Part shown: piece after piece, positions 1 through 7,442 of the stretch
Layout: each line of letters begins with the position of its first letter
How positions within the stretch are numbered: the stretch's first letter is position 1
NCBI GenBank assembly: GCA_018830415.1
Contig: JAHJSJ010000031.1
Location: 1 to 9,408 of the forward strand
Source: Alphaproteobacteria bacterium
GTDB lineage: Bacteria > Pseudomonadota > Alphaproteobacteria > Sphingomonadales > Sphingomonadaceae
Direction: 5' to 3'
Length of the DNA: 9,408 nt
The notes under the pieces: generated by a model
The model's input: only the letters and a program-made list of their open reading frames with translations
Told to the model about the DNA's origin: nothing
Databases searched by the model: none
Made by a program: the position numbers and the translations under genes

Positions 1-962
1 CCGCGCGGATTGCCCTGCCCATCCGGCCCGCCAGTGACCGCGAAAATCTCCTCGCGCAGTTTTTCCTGCCATGCGGGATTGGCGGCGAGGTGATAGATCA
101 GCGATGTGGCCGATGATGTGATGGTGTCATGCGCGGCCATCATCAGAAAGTTCATGTGATCAACCACTTCATCGACCGGCAGGAGACTGCCATCCTCGCG
201 CGTCGCAGTGGCGAACTGGCTGAACATGTCCTGCCCGCCGCCGTGTTCGCGGCGGCGCAATGTTTCACGTGTAAAATAATCGACCAGAAACGCCCGGCCA
301 TCGACACCCTTTTTCATCTTGGTGAAAGGCAGCGGCTTGCGGATCGGCGCGATCGAGGCCTGCACCATATCGACGAAGGCGGCGTTGATCTTGTCAGCCT
401 CCGGCCCCCACGGCAGGCCGATGAAACTGTCCGCGGCGAGATCAAGCGTCAACTTCTTGATCGCCGGGTAGAACCGCAAATCGCCCGCCCAATCCGCCAC
501 TTCGCGGGCAATCCCGCGGTTCAGCGCGCCCGAATAATGACGCATCGGTTCAGGCTTGAACGCGATTGATAGCGCGCGGCGATCGATCCTGTGGTGATCG
601 AAATCCAGCAACATCAGCCCGCGCGGGAACAGCTGGTCCAGCACCGGCCCCCAGCCCTGTTCGGACGAGAATATCTTGTCCTTGTTGAACAATAGCAGTT
701 CGTTCGCCTCGGCCCCGATCAACGCCACCTGCCAGCCGCCGAACGCGCGGTTTTTATAAACCCGCCCGTGGGTGTCGATCATCCGCTGCGCAAAGCCATG
801 GGGATCAGCCAGCATGGTGAAGGTGTTGCCCACCACCGGCCAGCCCGCATCGCCGGGGATGTGGGCAAGATCAGCTTCACTCAGGCGCCCCTCGCTCCAA
901 TCGCGCGGCGCATCGGCAAAGGGGGCATTGGCGGAATGCGGGGCGTCAGCAAGGGTGGCCAT
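1..962 (-). CDS. Cytochrome P450 (partial, C-terminus off the left edge)
   Basis: This is the N-terminal 320 residues of a heme-thiolate monooxygenase; the frame is open to the window edge. The ATG at 960-962 gives MATLADAPHSANAPF. A GGAG about 11 bases upstream is a plausible ribosome site. The proline-rich entry IPGDAGWPVVGNT lies at residues 35-47, followed by the beta-1 region around GRVYKNRAFGGWQVALIGAEAN (66-87, seen with family-like spacing). The C-helix has an HxxxR pattern (H124, R128) that in the family contacts a heme propionate. The I-helix oxygen-activation motif reads AAHDT (276-280), matching (A/G)(G/A)xDT with the conserved acid-Thr pair. The ExxR and heme-Cys motifs would lie beyond position 1 and cannot be checked. 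The N-terminal sequence resembles the CYP120/CYP26-type group, but this is recognition from memory; the substrate is unknown. There is no membrane anchor, so it is probably soluble and would need ferredoxin/reductase partners. It lies 65 bases downstream of hemH on the same strand and may be co-transcribed. Confidence 0.93.
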   Translation of the reverse strand, partial: MATLADAPHSANAPFADAPRDWSEGRLSEADLAHIPGDAGWPVVGNTFTMLADPHGFAQRMIDTHGRVYKNRAFGGWQVALIGAEANELLLFNKDKIFSSEQGWGPVLDQLFPRGLMLLDFDHHRIDRRALSIAFKPEPMRHYSGALNRGIAREVADWAGDLRFYPAIKKLTLDLAADSFIGLPWGPEADKINAAFVDMVQASIAPIRKPLPFTKMKKGVDGRAFLVDYFTRETLRRREHGGGQDMFSQFATATREDGSLLPVDEVVDHMNFLMMAAHDTITSSATSLIYHLAANPAWQEKLREEIFAVTGGPDGQGNPR

Positions 963-1027
963 GGTCAGATCAGGCTCCGTATCGGGTTCGGATTAGCAAC
1001 TGACCCTGATGTAAATAATCGCAGCGG
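963..1027 (-). promoter_or_regulatory. hemH-P450 spacer, possible promoter or leader
   Basis: This 65-base gap between the hemH stop and the P450 start is richer in A/T than its surroundings. On the minus strand it contains TTTACA and GCTAAT, but their spacing is too short for a good sigma-70 promoter. GGTCAG at 963-968, directly next to the P450 start, is matched by its inverted copy CTGACC at 1000-1005. A neighbouring ATCAGG (969-974) is matched by CCTGAT (1005-1010). These could form alternative stem-loops or be an operator. The gap is long compared with the other junctions in this gene run, so the P450 may have some regulation of its own. No clear terminator for hemH is seen here. Confidence 0.25.
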
Positions 1028-2062
1028 TCAAATCCACCCTGAAAGCTCACGCCGGAGCATTGCTTCGACCATCGCGAGGCCGGCGTCCGAGGTGTTGAGG
1101 CAGGTAAGCACAGCATAATCCTCACCGCCCGCATCGGTGAATTCATCGCGGCCTTCCAATGCCAGTTCCTCCAGCGTCTCGACACAATCGGCGGCAAAGC
1201 CGGGGGCGGCGACGATCAGGCGTTTGGTGCCCTTCTGCCCTTCGGCGATCAGTGTGGTGTCGGTGGAGGGTTCAAGCCAGCGCGCCGGGCCAAAACGCGA
1301 TTGGAACGTGGTTTCAAACCTGACGCCCGCAAATTCAGGGCGCGCTGCCAACCGCTCGCGCAGCAACCGCGCGGTTTTCTGGCAATGGCAATGATAGGGA
1401 TCGCCCTTTTCCAGCGTTTGCAGCGGCATCCCGTGAAAACTCATCAGCATCACCTCAGGAGTAAAGCTGAGGGCTTGCACCTGCCGGGTCAGATCATCCG
1501 CCAGCGCGTCCAGATAATCGGGGTGATCGTGATAAGGCGGCACGAACCGCAGCGCCGGTTGCCAGCGCATTTCGCCGAGCACGCGGGCCACCTCGTCAAA
1601 CACCGTCGCCGTGGTCGCGGCGCAATATTGCGGATACATCGGCGCAATCAGGATGCGGTCGCAGCCCTTGCCCGTCAGTTCGGTAATGCGTTGTTCAATC
1701 GAAGGATTGCCATAACGCATGGCGTAATCGATCACGATATTCTCAGCAAACCGCCCCACCATCGCTTCGGCCTGCCGCGCGGTGATATCCGCCAGCGGCG
1801 ATCCGCGTGTCGTCCATATCTTGGCATAGGCTTTCGCGCTTTTCTGGGGGCGAGTGTTGAGGATGATCCCGCGCAGGATCAATTGCCACACAATCGGCGG
1901 AATCTCGATCACGCGCCGGTCAGACAGAAACTGCTTGAGGTAGCGCCGCACCGAAGCCGGATCAGGCCCGTCAGGCGTGCCAAGGTTGACCAGCAAGACG
2001 CCGATCTGGCCGCTCGATACAGGAGGATGGTCGCGCGGAAGGCGCTGGGTTTGCCAGGTCAT
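1028..2062 (-). CDS. hemH: Ferrochelatase (protoporphyrin/coproporphyrin ferrochelatase)
   Basis: This 344-residue protein inserts Fe2+ into the porphyrin ring in the last stages of heme synthesis. The length is normal for proteobacterial HemH. The N-terminal GVLLVNLGTPDGP (21-33) is the family signature. The catalytic His lies in MSFHGMP (H210). The second conserved block FQSRFGPARWLEPSTD (253-268) is intact. The metal/proton-channel acid lies in PGFAADCVETLEEL (E295), so the enzyme should be active. Cysteines are at about 134, 147, 225, 227, 293 and 321. The CHC pair (225-227) is noteworthy because some bacterial ferrochelatases bind a [2Fe-2S] cluster, but a complete ligand set cannot be assigned by eye. 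The start ATG overlaps the stop of the upstream molybdenum hydroxylase gene (ATGA), and there is no strong Shine-Dalgarno, so translational coupling is likely. The product probably acts in the cytoplasm or at the inner membrane face and would supply heme for, among others, the P450 downstream. Confidence 0.97.
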   Translation of the reverse strand: MTWQTQRLPRDHPPVSSGQIGVLLVNLGTPDGPDPASVRRYLKQFLSDRRVIEIPPIVWQLILRGIILNTRPQKSAKAYAKIWTTRGSPLADITARQAEAMVGRFAENIVIDYAMRYGNPSIEQRITELTGKGCDRILIAPMYPQYCAATTATVFDEVARVLGEMRWQPALRFVPPYHDHPDYLDALADDLTRQVQALSFTPEVMLMSFHGMPLQTLEKGDPYHCHCQKTARLLRERLAARPEFAGVRFETTFQSRFGPARWLEPSTDTTLIAEGQKGTKRLIVAAPGFAADCVETLEELALEGRDEFTDAGGEDYAVLTCLNTSDAGLAMVEAMLRRELSGWI

Positions 2063-4344
2063 ATGCCGTCCGAAAGTAAGGGCAGGCGGCGCAGGCGCAA
2101 CCCCGTCGCGGAAAACAACGCATTGGCAACAGCCGGAGGGGCCACCACCGCGCCCAGCTCGCCGGGATCGGCAGGCGGGGCTTCGCTGGCGATGAATTCA
2201 ATTCGCATATCGGGGCAATCGGCCAGCACGGGCAGTCCCAGCGCTTCGTAATCGACCACTTCGGGCACGCCGCCGCGCAGTTTGACCGGGTTGCCCAGCG
2301 CCGTCGCGATCCCGAACACCAGCCCGCCTTCAATCTGCTGGAGCGCGATGTCGTGGTTGATGATCCGGCCAATATCCACCGCCGCTGACAGGCGCGTCAC
2401 GCGCACCCCGCCTTCGCCTTGGCGCGCAGTGGCCACGCAGGCGATCCGAGCAGCCCCCGGCCCGTCACCGATGCGCGCGCAGGCCAGACCCTGCCCGCTT
2501 TGGTTGACCCCGCCATCCCATCCCGCCAGCTGCGCTGCGCGTTGCAGGCACGCCGCCAGCCGCACATCACCGCCCAGCATCGCCATCCGGAACGACAGCG
2601 GTTCACGCCCGTATTTCGCGGCGATTTCGTCGATGAAGCACTCAATCGCGAAGGTGGTCGGCCCATGGGCATTGCCGCGCACCCGGCCGACCGGCAGGCC
2701 GATGTCGACCGGGATGTGCTCCACCAGCAGCGCGGGCAGTTGATAGGGCGGAACCGCGCCTTCGCACGCCATCGCATCAGCCTGCCCGGCGGTTTCGCGG
2801 ATCGCGGCCATGCTGGTGAGGTTGCCGAACAAACGCTTGCCGAATTCGCGCGCGGCGGGCGGCGTCGCGATGCGTAGCCGCAGCGCATCAATCGCGCCGG
2901 GGTCGGCCTGGGAAAGCTGCGCCCCGATCAGCAGCCATGCGGGCGCACGCGGGCGGCTGCGGATCATCTCGTCACGGCGGGGCCAAGTGAGTTGGACAGC
3001 GCGCGGCGCTTCCTTGGCAAGCTCGCGCGCGATCAGGGCGATTTCGATGGCGTGGTCATGTTCCAGCCGCGCATCGAAACTGCCGCCTGCGGGCATCGGG
3101 TATAGCGCCACGTCCTCAGTAGCGATGCCGATCGCGCGGGCGGCGGCAATGCGCGCCTGTTCGGGGGCCTGGCTGGCGATCCACAGATCGAGCCGCCCGT
3201 CGGCATAGCGCGCGGTGGCGGTCGCGGTTTCAAGCGGGGCAGCATAGCCCGGCTCAACCTCGTAACGGCGCGCCATGTCCACGCGCTTCAGCGCCGCGCC
3301 GCCAAACCCGGTTTCGGCAATCGGAAAGGCTTCCCCGCCATCAAGCATGGTATCGAGACGAGCGGTGATTTCATTGCTGTTGACCGGTGCAGTCACTGCG
3401 AATTTGGGCTTCATCGCATTAAGCGCCTGATCCGCGCTCCACCATGTGTCGGCCGCAACCGCAAGCCAGCGTTTGGACTGGATAATCCCGGCCAGCCCCT
3501 TGATCCCGGCGGCGGCATCGCGGTTGAACCCGGTCAGTTCCGATCCATCGGCAGGCCCGTGGCGGATCGAGGCATAGACCATCCCCGGCAGCCGCACATC
3601 GCCGGCAAAGCGATACGACCCATCAACCTTGGACGGCAGATCAAGCCGGGGGAAGGCGGGGGCCGCGTCGGATTCGGCGGATAGCGGGGCTTCGCGCAAA
3701 GGTTCGGGGCGCAGCGGCACGGGGTCGGGCGGAGTCCATGCGGCGGCGGCTTCGGCCAACTCGCCAAAGGTGGCGCGCCGTTCGCCATGAATCACAAAGC
3801 CGCCTTCAACCTCGCATTCTTCCCAAGCCACACCCCAGCGCGAGGCGGCCTCCTGCGCCAGCATCGCGCGGGCGGCGGCGGCCGCTTCGCGGCAGGGCAG
3901 TTCATAGGCCTCGATCGCGGTGCCAGCGGCGGTGGCGTTGAACCGCTGCGCCCCGGCAAATCGCTTCGCCATCAAGGCGTCGGTGCTGGCAGACAGCCCG
4001 GCGGCAACAGGATCCCACAACGCGATCCATTTCTGCGCCAGCGGCACATTGGCATAGGCACCCGAAACCGGCGCAGGCTCCACGGCAATCTGCCGCCAGT
4101 CTGCGCCCAGTTCATGCGCCACGATCTGAGGTAACAGGGTGGTGATGCCCTGTCCCATTTCCAGCTGCGGCACCGCCACGGTGACTACGCCATCATTGGC
4201 GATCTTGATCCATGCGCCGAACACCTGCTCGCCCTTCGCCGCCACCAGCGGGCTGGCATAGCTGCGCGGCATCAGCCACCATGCTATCAGCAGGCCGCCC
4301 CCCGCTGCCGCCCCTGCCAGCACACCCCGCCGCGAGACCTGCAT
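2059..4344 (-). CDS. Tat-exported molybdopterin-binding hydroxylase large subunit (IorB/xanthine dehydrogenase superfamily)
   Basis: This 761-residue protein resembles the large subunit of isoquinoline 1-oxidoreductase and related aldehyde-oxidase-type molybdenum hydroxylases, which use water to hydroxylate N-heterocycles or oxidise aldehydes. Residues 1-30 hold a twin-arginine signal (SRRGVLAG, then a hydrophobic stretch, with SYA before a likely cleavage), so export to the periplasm in folded form is expected. The first molybdopterin domain carries LEMGQGITTLLPQIVAHELG (61-80). A hammerhead-like domain starts near SKVDGSYRFAGDVRLPGM (238-255). The substrate-pocket motif, usually GGGFGRR, reads GGSFDAR (420-426). 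The C-terminal GELGAVVAPPAVANALF (728-744) places the catalytic Glu at about E729. The protein has no [2Fe-2S] domain, and no small-subunit gene is in the window, so the electron acceptor partner is unknown. It sits 3 bases after mrp and overlaps hemH by 4, which suggests one operon. The substrate cannot be assigned. Confidence 0.85.
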   Translation of the reverse strand: MQVSRRGVLAGAAAGGGLLIAWWLMPRSYASPLVAAKGEQVFGAWIKIANDGVVTVAVPQLEMGQGITTLLPQIVAHELGADWRQIAVEPAPVSGAYANVPLAQKWIALWDPVAAGLSASTDALMAKRFAGAQRFNATAAGTAIEAYELPCREAAAAARAMLAQEAASRWGVAWEECEVEGGFVIHGERRATFGELAEAAAAWTPPDPVPLRPEPLREAPLSAESDAAPAFPRLDLPSKVDGSYRFAGDVRLPGMVYASIRHGPADGSELTGFNRDAAAGIKGLAGIIQSKRWLAVAADTWWSADQALNAMKPKFAVTAPVNSNEITARLDTMLDGGEAFPIAETGFGGAALKRVDMARRYEVEPGYAAPLETATATARYADGRLDLWIASQAPEQARIAAARAIGIATEDVALYPMPAGGSFDARLEHDHAIEIALIARELAKEAPRAVQLTWPRRDEMIRSRPRAPAWLLIGAQLSQADPGAIDALRLRIATPPAAREFGKRLFGNLTSMAAIRETAGQADAMACEGAVPPYQLPALLVEHIPVDIGLPVGRVRGNAHGPTTFAIECFIDEIAAKYGREPLSFRMAMLGGDVRLAACLQRAAQLAGWDGGVNQSGQGLACARIGDGPGAARIACVATARQGEGGVRVTRLSAAVDIGRIINHDIALQQIEGGLVFGIATALGNPVKLRGGVPEVVDYEALGLPVLADCPDMRIEFIASEAPPADPGELGAVVAPPAVANALFSATGLRLRRLPLLSDGI

Positions 4345-4347
4345 CGC

Positions 4348-5349
4348 CTAGACCGCCCCTGTATCAAGCCAGCGCGCAAGGCGCTGCGCAATCGCTGCAA
4401 ATGGCGCGCCGGCCTCGTCATCGCGGGCTGCCGGCGGCTCACCCGTGTCGCCCGCAATCCGCGTCGCCAGTGTCAGCGGCACCCGGCCCAGGAACGGGAT
4501 TTCCAGTGCAGCGGCGAATTTCTCGACCCCGCCCTGCCCGAACGGATCGCTGATCTCGCCGCAATGCGGGCAGGCGTAACCCGCCATGTTTTCAACCAGC
4601 CCGATGATCGGCACATCGCCCTGTTCGAACAATTGCCCGGCACGCGCAGCATCGATCAGCGCCAAATCCTGCGGGGTTGAAACGAGGATCGCGCCATCGG
4701 GACGGTGGGCGGACAGCATCGACAATTGCACATCGCCCGTGCCCGGCGGCAGATCGACCAGCAGCAAATCGGTATCGCCCCATTCGGCATCGACCAGTTG
4801 CGCCAGCGCCTTTCCGGTCATCGGCCCGCGCCACGCCAGCGCCTTGCCCGGCGCGACCAGGTGGCCCATCGATAACACCTTGACCCCGTGGCGGCTGGCA
4901 ATCGGCACCAGCTTGTCGCCTTCGACCGCAGGCTTGATCCCCTCGGTTCCCAGCAATTTGGGCTGGGAGGGGCCGTAAATGTCGCCGTCAATCACGCCCA
5001 CCTTGCGGCCCATCCGGGCCAGCGCAACCGCAAGATTGGTGGTCAACGTCGATTTGCCGACCCCGCCCTTGCCCGACCCCACCGCGATCAGGCGGCGGCG
5101 GCGGCGTTCACCGGTCAGCGCGATGCGCACTTCGTCGACTCCAGCCAACGAAGTGAGCGCGGCGGTGATCGCGCTTTCCAGTTCGGCGCGGGCGCTATCG
5201 GACAGGTCACCTGCCTCAGCCACGATCACCGCGCGGCGCGAAATGATCCGGGCCGATTGCAAACGCTGGTTGATTTCAGGCGGCAAAGCGGCGCGGATCA
5301 GCGCTTCTTCAGCTGCCGGTTCGCGGGGTGGTTCGGGTGGCTTGGTCAT
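4348..5349 (-). CDS. mrp: Mrp/ApbC/NBP35-family P-loop iron-sulfur cluster carrier ATPase
   Basis: This 333-residue cytoplasmic ATPase binds and transfers Fe-S clusters to apoproteins. Residues 15-80 form a small N-terminal domain of the MIP18/DUF59 type, ending in an Arg-rich linker (82-86). The deviant Walker A motif GSGKGGVGKST (91-101) has the signature Lys of MinD/ParA-like dimeric ATPases. DGDIYGPSQP (121-130) is the switch I block, and LLLVDLPPGTGDVQLSM (195-211) is the Walker B/switch II block typical of Mrp. ENMAGYACPHCGE (253-265) contains the CxxC (C260, C263) that bridges the cluster at the dimer interface. All hallmark residues are present. The length is slightly under E. coli Mrp because the N-terminal region is compact. 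A GAGG lies 9 bases before the ATG at 5347-5349, supporting this start. The gene heads the minus-strand run and is divergent from hflK. Downstream it abuts the molybdenum hydroxylase gene, suggesting that it helps mature Fe-S partners of that pathway. Confidence 0.96.
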   Translation of the reverse strand: MTKPPEPPREPAAEEALIRAALPPEINQRLQSARIISRRAVIVAEAGDLSDSARAELESAITAALTSLAGVDEVRIALTGERRRRRLIAVGSGKGGVGKSTLTTNLAVALARMGRKVGVIDGDIYGPSQPKLLGTEGIKPAVEGDKLVPIASRHGVKVLSMGHLVAPGKALAWRGPMTGKALAQLVDAEWGDTDLLLVDLPPGTGDVQLSMLSAHRPDGAILVSTPQDLALIDAARAGQLFEQGDVPIIGLVENMAGYACPHCGEISDPFGQGGVEKFAAALEIPFLGRVPLTLATRIAGDTGEPPAARDDEAGAPFAAIAQRLARWLDTGAV

Positions 5350-5481
5350 GGCGGAACGCCTCTACCATCAAATTCACGCTGCCAACCCCTGTTTTTCGCC
5401 GCAGAGCGTGCTTATAACGTCCTTATGCAAAGATTAGCCGGTTGGAGAGAACGTCTTGGTGTGGCCGCACGCGGCCTTGCC
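5350..5481. promoter_or_regulatory. Divergent mrp/hflK intergenic promoter region
   Basis: About 130 bases separate the mrp start from the hflK start used here, and both genes must be transcribed outward from it. For hflK the best -10 candidate is TATAAC at 5413-5418, with no convincing -35 at the right distance. That would put the transcription start close to 5425 and leave a leader of about 57 bases. GGAGAGA at 5444-5450 is the only good Shine-Dalgarno-like sequence on the plus strand here. The mrp promoter is not obvious; a TTGGCA lies upstream of mrp on the minus strand but lacks a matching -10. All of this is from inspection only. Confidence 0.4.
5463..5476. repeat. GGCCGC/GCGGCC palindrome before the hflK start
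   Basis: A perfect inverted repeat of six bases separated by two (GGCCGC, AC, GCGGCC) ends five bases before the ATG at 5482. In mRNA it could form a short GC-only hairpin with a 4-base loop that covers the region where a ribosome would bind for that ATG. It could also be an incidental GC-rich palindrome or part of the coding sequence if translation begins upstream at 5461 or 5425. Confidence 0.35.
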
Positions 5482-6591
5482 ATGGCTGGCAAAAATAATC
5501 CGTGGGGCGGATCGGGCAAGGGCGATGAGCCCGGCGGCGATGGCAGCAGCGGTGCAGGCGGCAGCGGCGGGTCGGATGGCCCGCGCAACCCGTGGCTGCC
5601 CGGCGGCGGGGGTGAACCTGGCAAGCGGCGCTCTGCCAGCATCGAGGATATCTTCAAGGGCCGCGGCCCCGAAGGCCCGCGCCGCGCGGGCGGTGGCCCC
5701 GGCGGACCAACGTTCCGCCTGCCCGAACGGCCCGGCGGCAAAAGCTGGCTTCCGGTCATTATCGGCTCAGTCGCATTGATCTGGGTCGCCGCAAGCAGCG
5801 TCCATTTCGTCCAGCCGGGCGAACAGGCGGTGGTCACCTGGCTCGGCGGGAAATATTCGGACACGCTCGATTCGGGCACCAATTTCACCGCGCCCTGGCC
5901 GATCAACATGGTCGAAAAGGAAAACGTCACGCAGATCCGGTCGGAAGAAATTCCCGGCACCAACACCGAAAAGCTGATCCTGACCGGGGATCAGAACCTG
6001 GTCGATCTGTCATACGTGGTGCGCTGGAACATCTCGAACCTGACGCTTTACAAATATCAACTGGCCGACCCGCGCAACGCGCTGCTTGAAATCGGCGAAG
6101 CCGCCATGCGCGCGGCAGTGGCGCGCAAGAAACTCGACGAGGTTCTGACCGGTGAAGGCCGCGCAGAAATCGAACAGACGGTGCGCGAACGGATGCAGGC
6201 GCGGCTTGATGCCTATCGTTCGGGGATTACCGTGCAGGGGGTTGAAATCAACAAGACCGACCCGCCCAGCCGCGTGGAAGAAGCGTTCAAGGACGTGTCT
6301 TCGGCGCAGCAGGATGCCGATGCCGCGGTCAACCGCGCTCAGGCAATCGCCCAGCAAGTGCTGGCGCGGGCACAAGGTGATGCGAGCGAATTCAACAATA
6401 TCTATGCGGAATATCGCCTCGCCCCCGAAGTGACGCGCCGCCGCCTGTATTACGAGACCATGGAATCGGTGCTGTCCAAGACCGACAAGACCATCGTCGA
6501 ATCCGGCAATGTAACGCCCTATCTGCCGCTGCCCGAATTGCAGCGCCGGGCGCAGACCGCAGCCCAGCCGCCGCGGCCGCAAGGGGAATAA
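5482..6591 (+). CDS. hflK: HflK, SPFH/prohibitin-family FtsH modulator subunit
   Basis: HflK pairs with HflC to form a large inner-membrane assembly around the FtsH protease and tunes its degradation of membrane proteins. From the ATG at 5482 the product is 369 residues (E. coli HflK is about 419). Residues 4-86 are a Gly/Pro-rich, low-complexity cytoplasmic tail beginning NNPWGG, a typical HflK feature. One membrane segment spans about 88-106. The SPFH/Band 7 domain starts near FVQPGEQAVVTWLGGKY (109-125), with INKTDPPSRVEEAF (256-269) and a long Ala/Gln/Glu-rich coiled coil (about 270-300). The conserved end reads VTPYLPLPEL (344-353). The start is uncertain: in-frame alternatives are ATG 5425 (adds MQRLAGWRERLGVAARGLA) and GTG 5461, which has GGAGAGA 10 bases upstream. 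I chose 5482 because HflK proteins usually begin just before the NPWG motif. hflC follows after four bases. Confidence 0.94.
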   Translation: MAGKNNPWGGSGKGDEPGGDGSSGAGGSGGSDGPRNPWLPGGGGEPGKRRSASIEDIFKGRGPEGPRRAGGGPGGPTFRLPERPGGKSWLPVIIGSVALIWVAASSVHFVQPGEQAVVTWLGGKYSDTLDSGTNFTAPWPINMVEKENVTQIRSEEIPGTNTEKLILTGDQNLVDLSYVVRWNISNLTLYKYQLADPRNALLEIGEAAMRAAVARKKLDEVLTGEGRAEIEQTVRERMQARLDAYRSGITVQGVEINKTDPPSRVEEAFKDVSSAQQDADAAVNRAQAIAQQVLARAQGDASEFNNIYAEYRLAPEVTRRRLYYETMESVLSKTDKTIVESGNVTPYLPLPELQRRAQTAAQPPRPQGE

Positions 6592-6595
6592 CGCC

Positions 6596-7441
6596 ATGAA
6601 TGCTGTGTTTCAGAACTACAAAGCGATCCTGATCGCCGCCGTCGTCATTCTGGTGGCCTTGCTGTCCAGCGTGGTGATCGTGCCCGAAACCCATCAGGCG
6701 GTGGTGATCCGCACCGGTCAGCCCGACCGGGTGTTCAACCAGTTTCGGCCCGAGGTGCCTTACGGCCAGACCGGCGCGGGCATTCAACTGCGTATCCCGT
6801 TTGTCGAAGCGGTGCAGATGGTTGACCGCCGGGTGCTCGATCTCGACATGACCCGGCAACAGGTGCTCTCCAACGATCAGCAACGCCTGCAGGTCGATGC
6901 CTATGCCCGCTATCGGATCATCGATCCGGTGCGGATGGTGGAACGCGCCGGGACGGAAGAACAGCTGGAAGCCCAGTTGGTGCCGATCCTCACCTCGGTA
7001 TTGCGGCAGGAACTGGGTCGGCGGCCGTTTTCGGCGCTGATCAATGCTGAACGCGGCACCGCGATGGCCAACATCACCCGCACGCTTGATACGCAGGCGC
7101 GGCAATACGGCGCGCAGGTGCTCGACGTGCGGATCAAGGCGGCAGACCTTCCCGAAGGTCGCCCGCTTGATGCCGCCTTCACCCGGATGGAAACCGATCG
7201 GCAGGAAGAAGCCGCCACCATCCGCGCTGCCGGGCAACGCGATGCGCAAATCACTCAGGCCGAAGCCCAGGCGCAGGCCGCGCGCATCTATGCCGATGCT
7301 TATGGAAAAGACCCGGAATTCTACGATTTCTATCGCGCCATGCAGAGCTACCGCCAGACCTTTCTGGCCGGAGAAGGCAACAGCGCAATGGTGCTTTCGG
7401 ACGACAGCGAATATTTCCGCCAGTTCAGGGGGAAACGCTAA
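6596..7441 (+). CDS. hflC: HflC, SPFH/prohibitin-family FtsH modulator subunit
   Basis: HflC is the partner of HflK in the inner-membrane complex that regulates FtsH. The product is 281 residues, near the usual length. An N-terminal membrane anchor spans about 9-29 (ILIAAVVILVALLSSVVIV), with no cleavable signal. The Band 7 domain begins at VPETHQAVVIRTGQP (29-43). Family blocks include RVLDLDMT and the conserved VLDVRIKAADLPEG, followed by a charged/Ala-rich helix (METDRQEEAATIRAAGQRDA) typical of HflC. The C-terminal DPEFYDFYRAMQSYR block is diagnostic for the family. AGGGG lies 9 bases before the ATG, inside the end of hflK, so the two genes are translated from one message. A 175-base gap separates it from degP. 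Confidence 0.96.
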   Translation: MNAVFQNYKAILIAAVVILVALLSSVVIVPETHQAVVIRTGQPDRVFNQFRPEVPYGQTGAGIQLRIPFVEAVQMVDRRVLDLDMTRQQVLSNDQQRLQVDAYARYRIIDPVRMVERAGTEEQLEAQLVPILTSVLRQELGRRPFSALINAERGTAMANITRTLDTQARQYGAQVLDVRIKAADLPEGRPLDAAFTRMETDRQEEAATIRAAGQRDAQITQAEAQAQAARIYADAYGKDPEFYDFYRAMQSYRQTFLAGEGNSAMVLSDDSEYFRQFRGKR

Positions 7442-7442
7442 C

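Noticed and set aside
1028..2062. Definite [2Fe-2S] cluster in this ferrochelatase
   Set aside because: A CHC pair and other cysteines are present, but the full ligand pattern of known cluster-containing ferrochelatases could not be matched by eye, so it is not claimed.
1301..2251. Plus-strand 316-codon open frame antisense to hemH
   Set aside because: It is Arg/His-rich with no recognisable domain and mirrors the conserved ferrochelatase codons; it is a shadow frame.
4888..5424. Plus-strand open frame running through mrp antisense and into hflK
   Set aside because: It overlaps mrp, which has complete family motifs, on the opposite strand. The upstream part has no family resemblance and is a by-product of GC-rich codon bias; only the hflK part is real.
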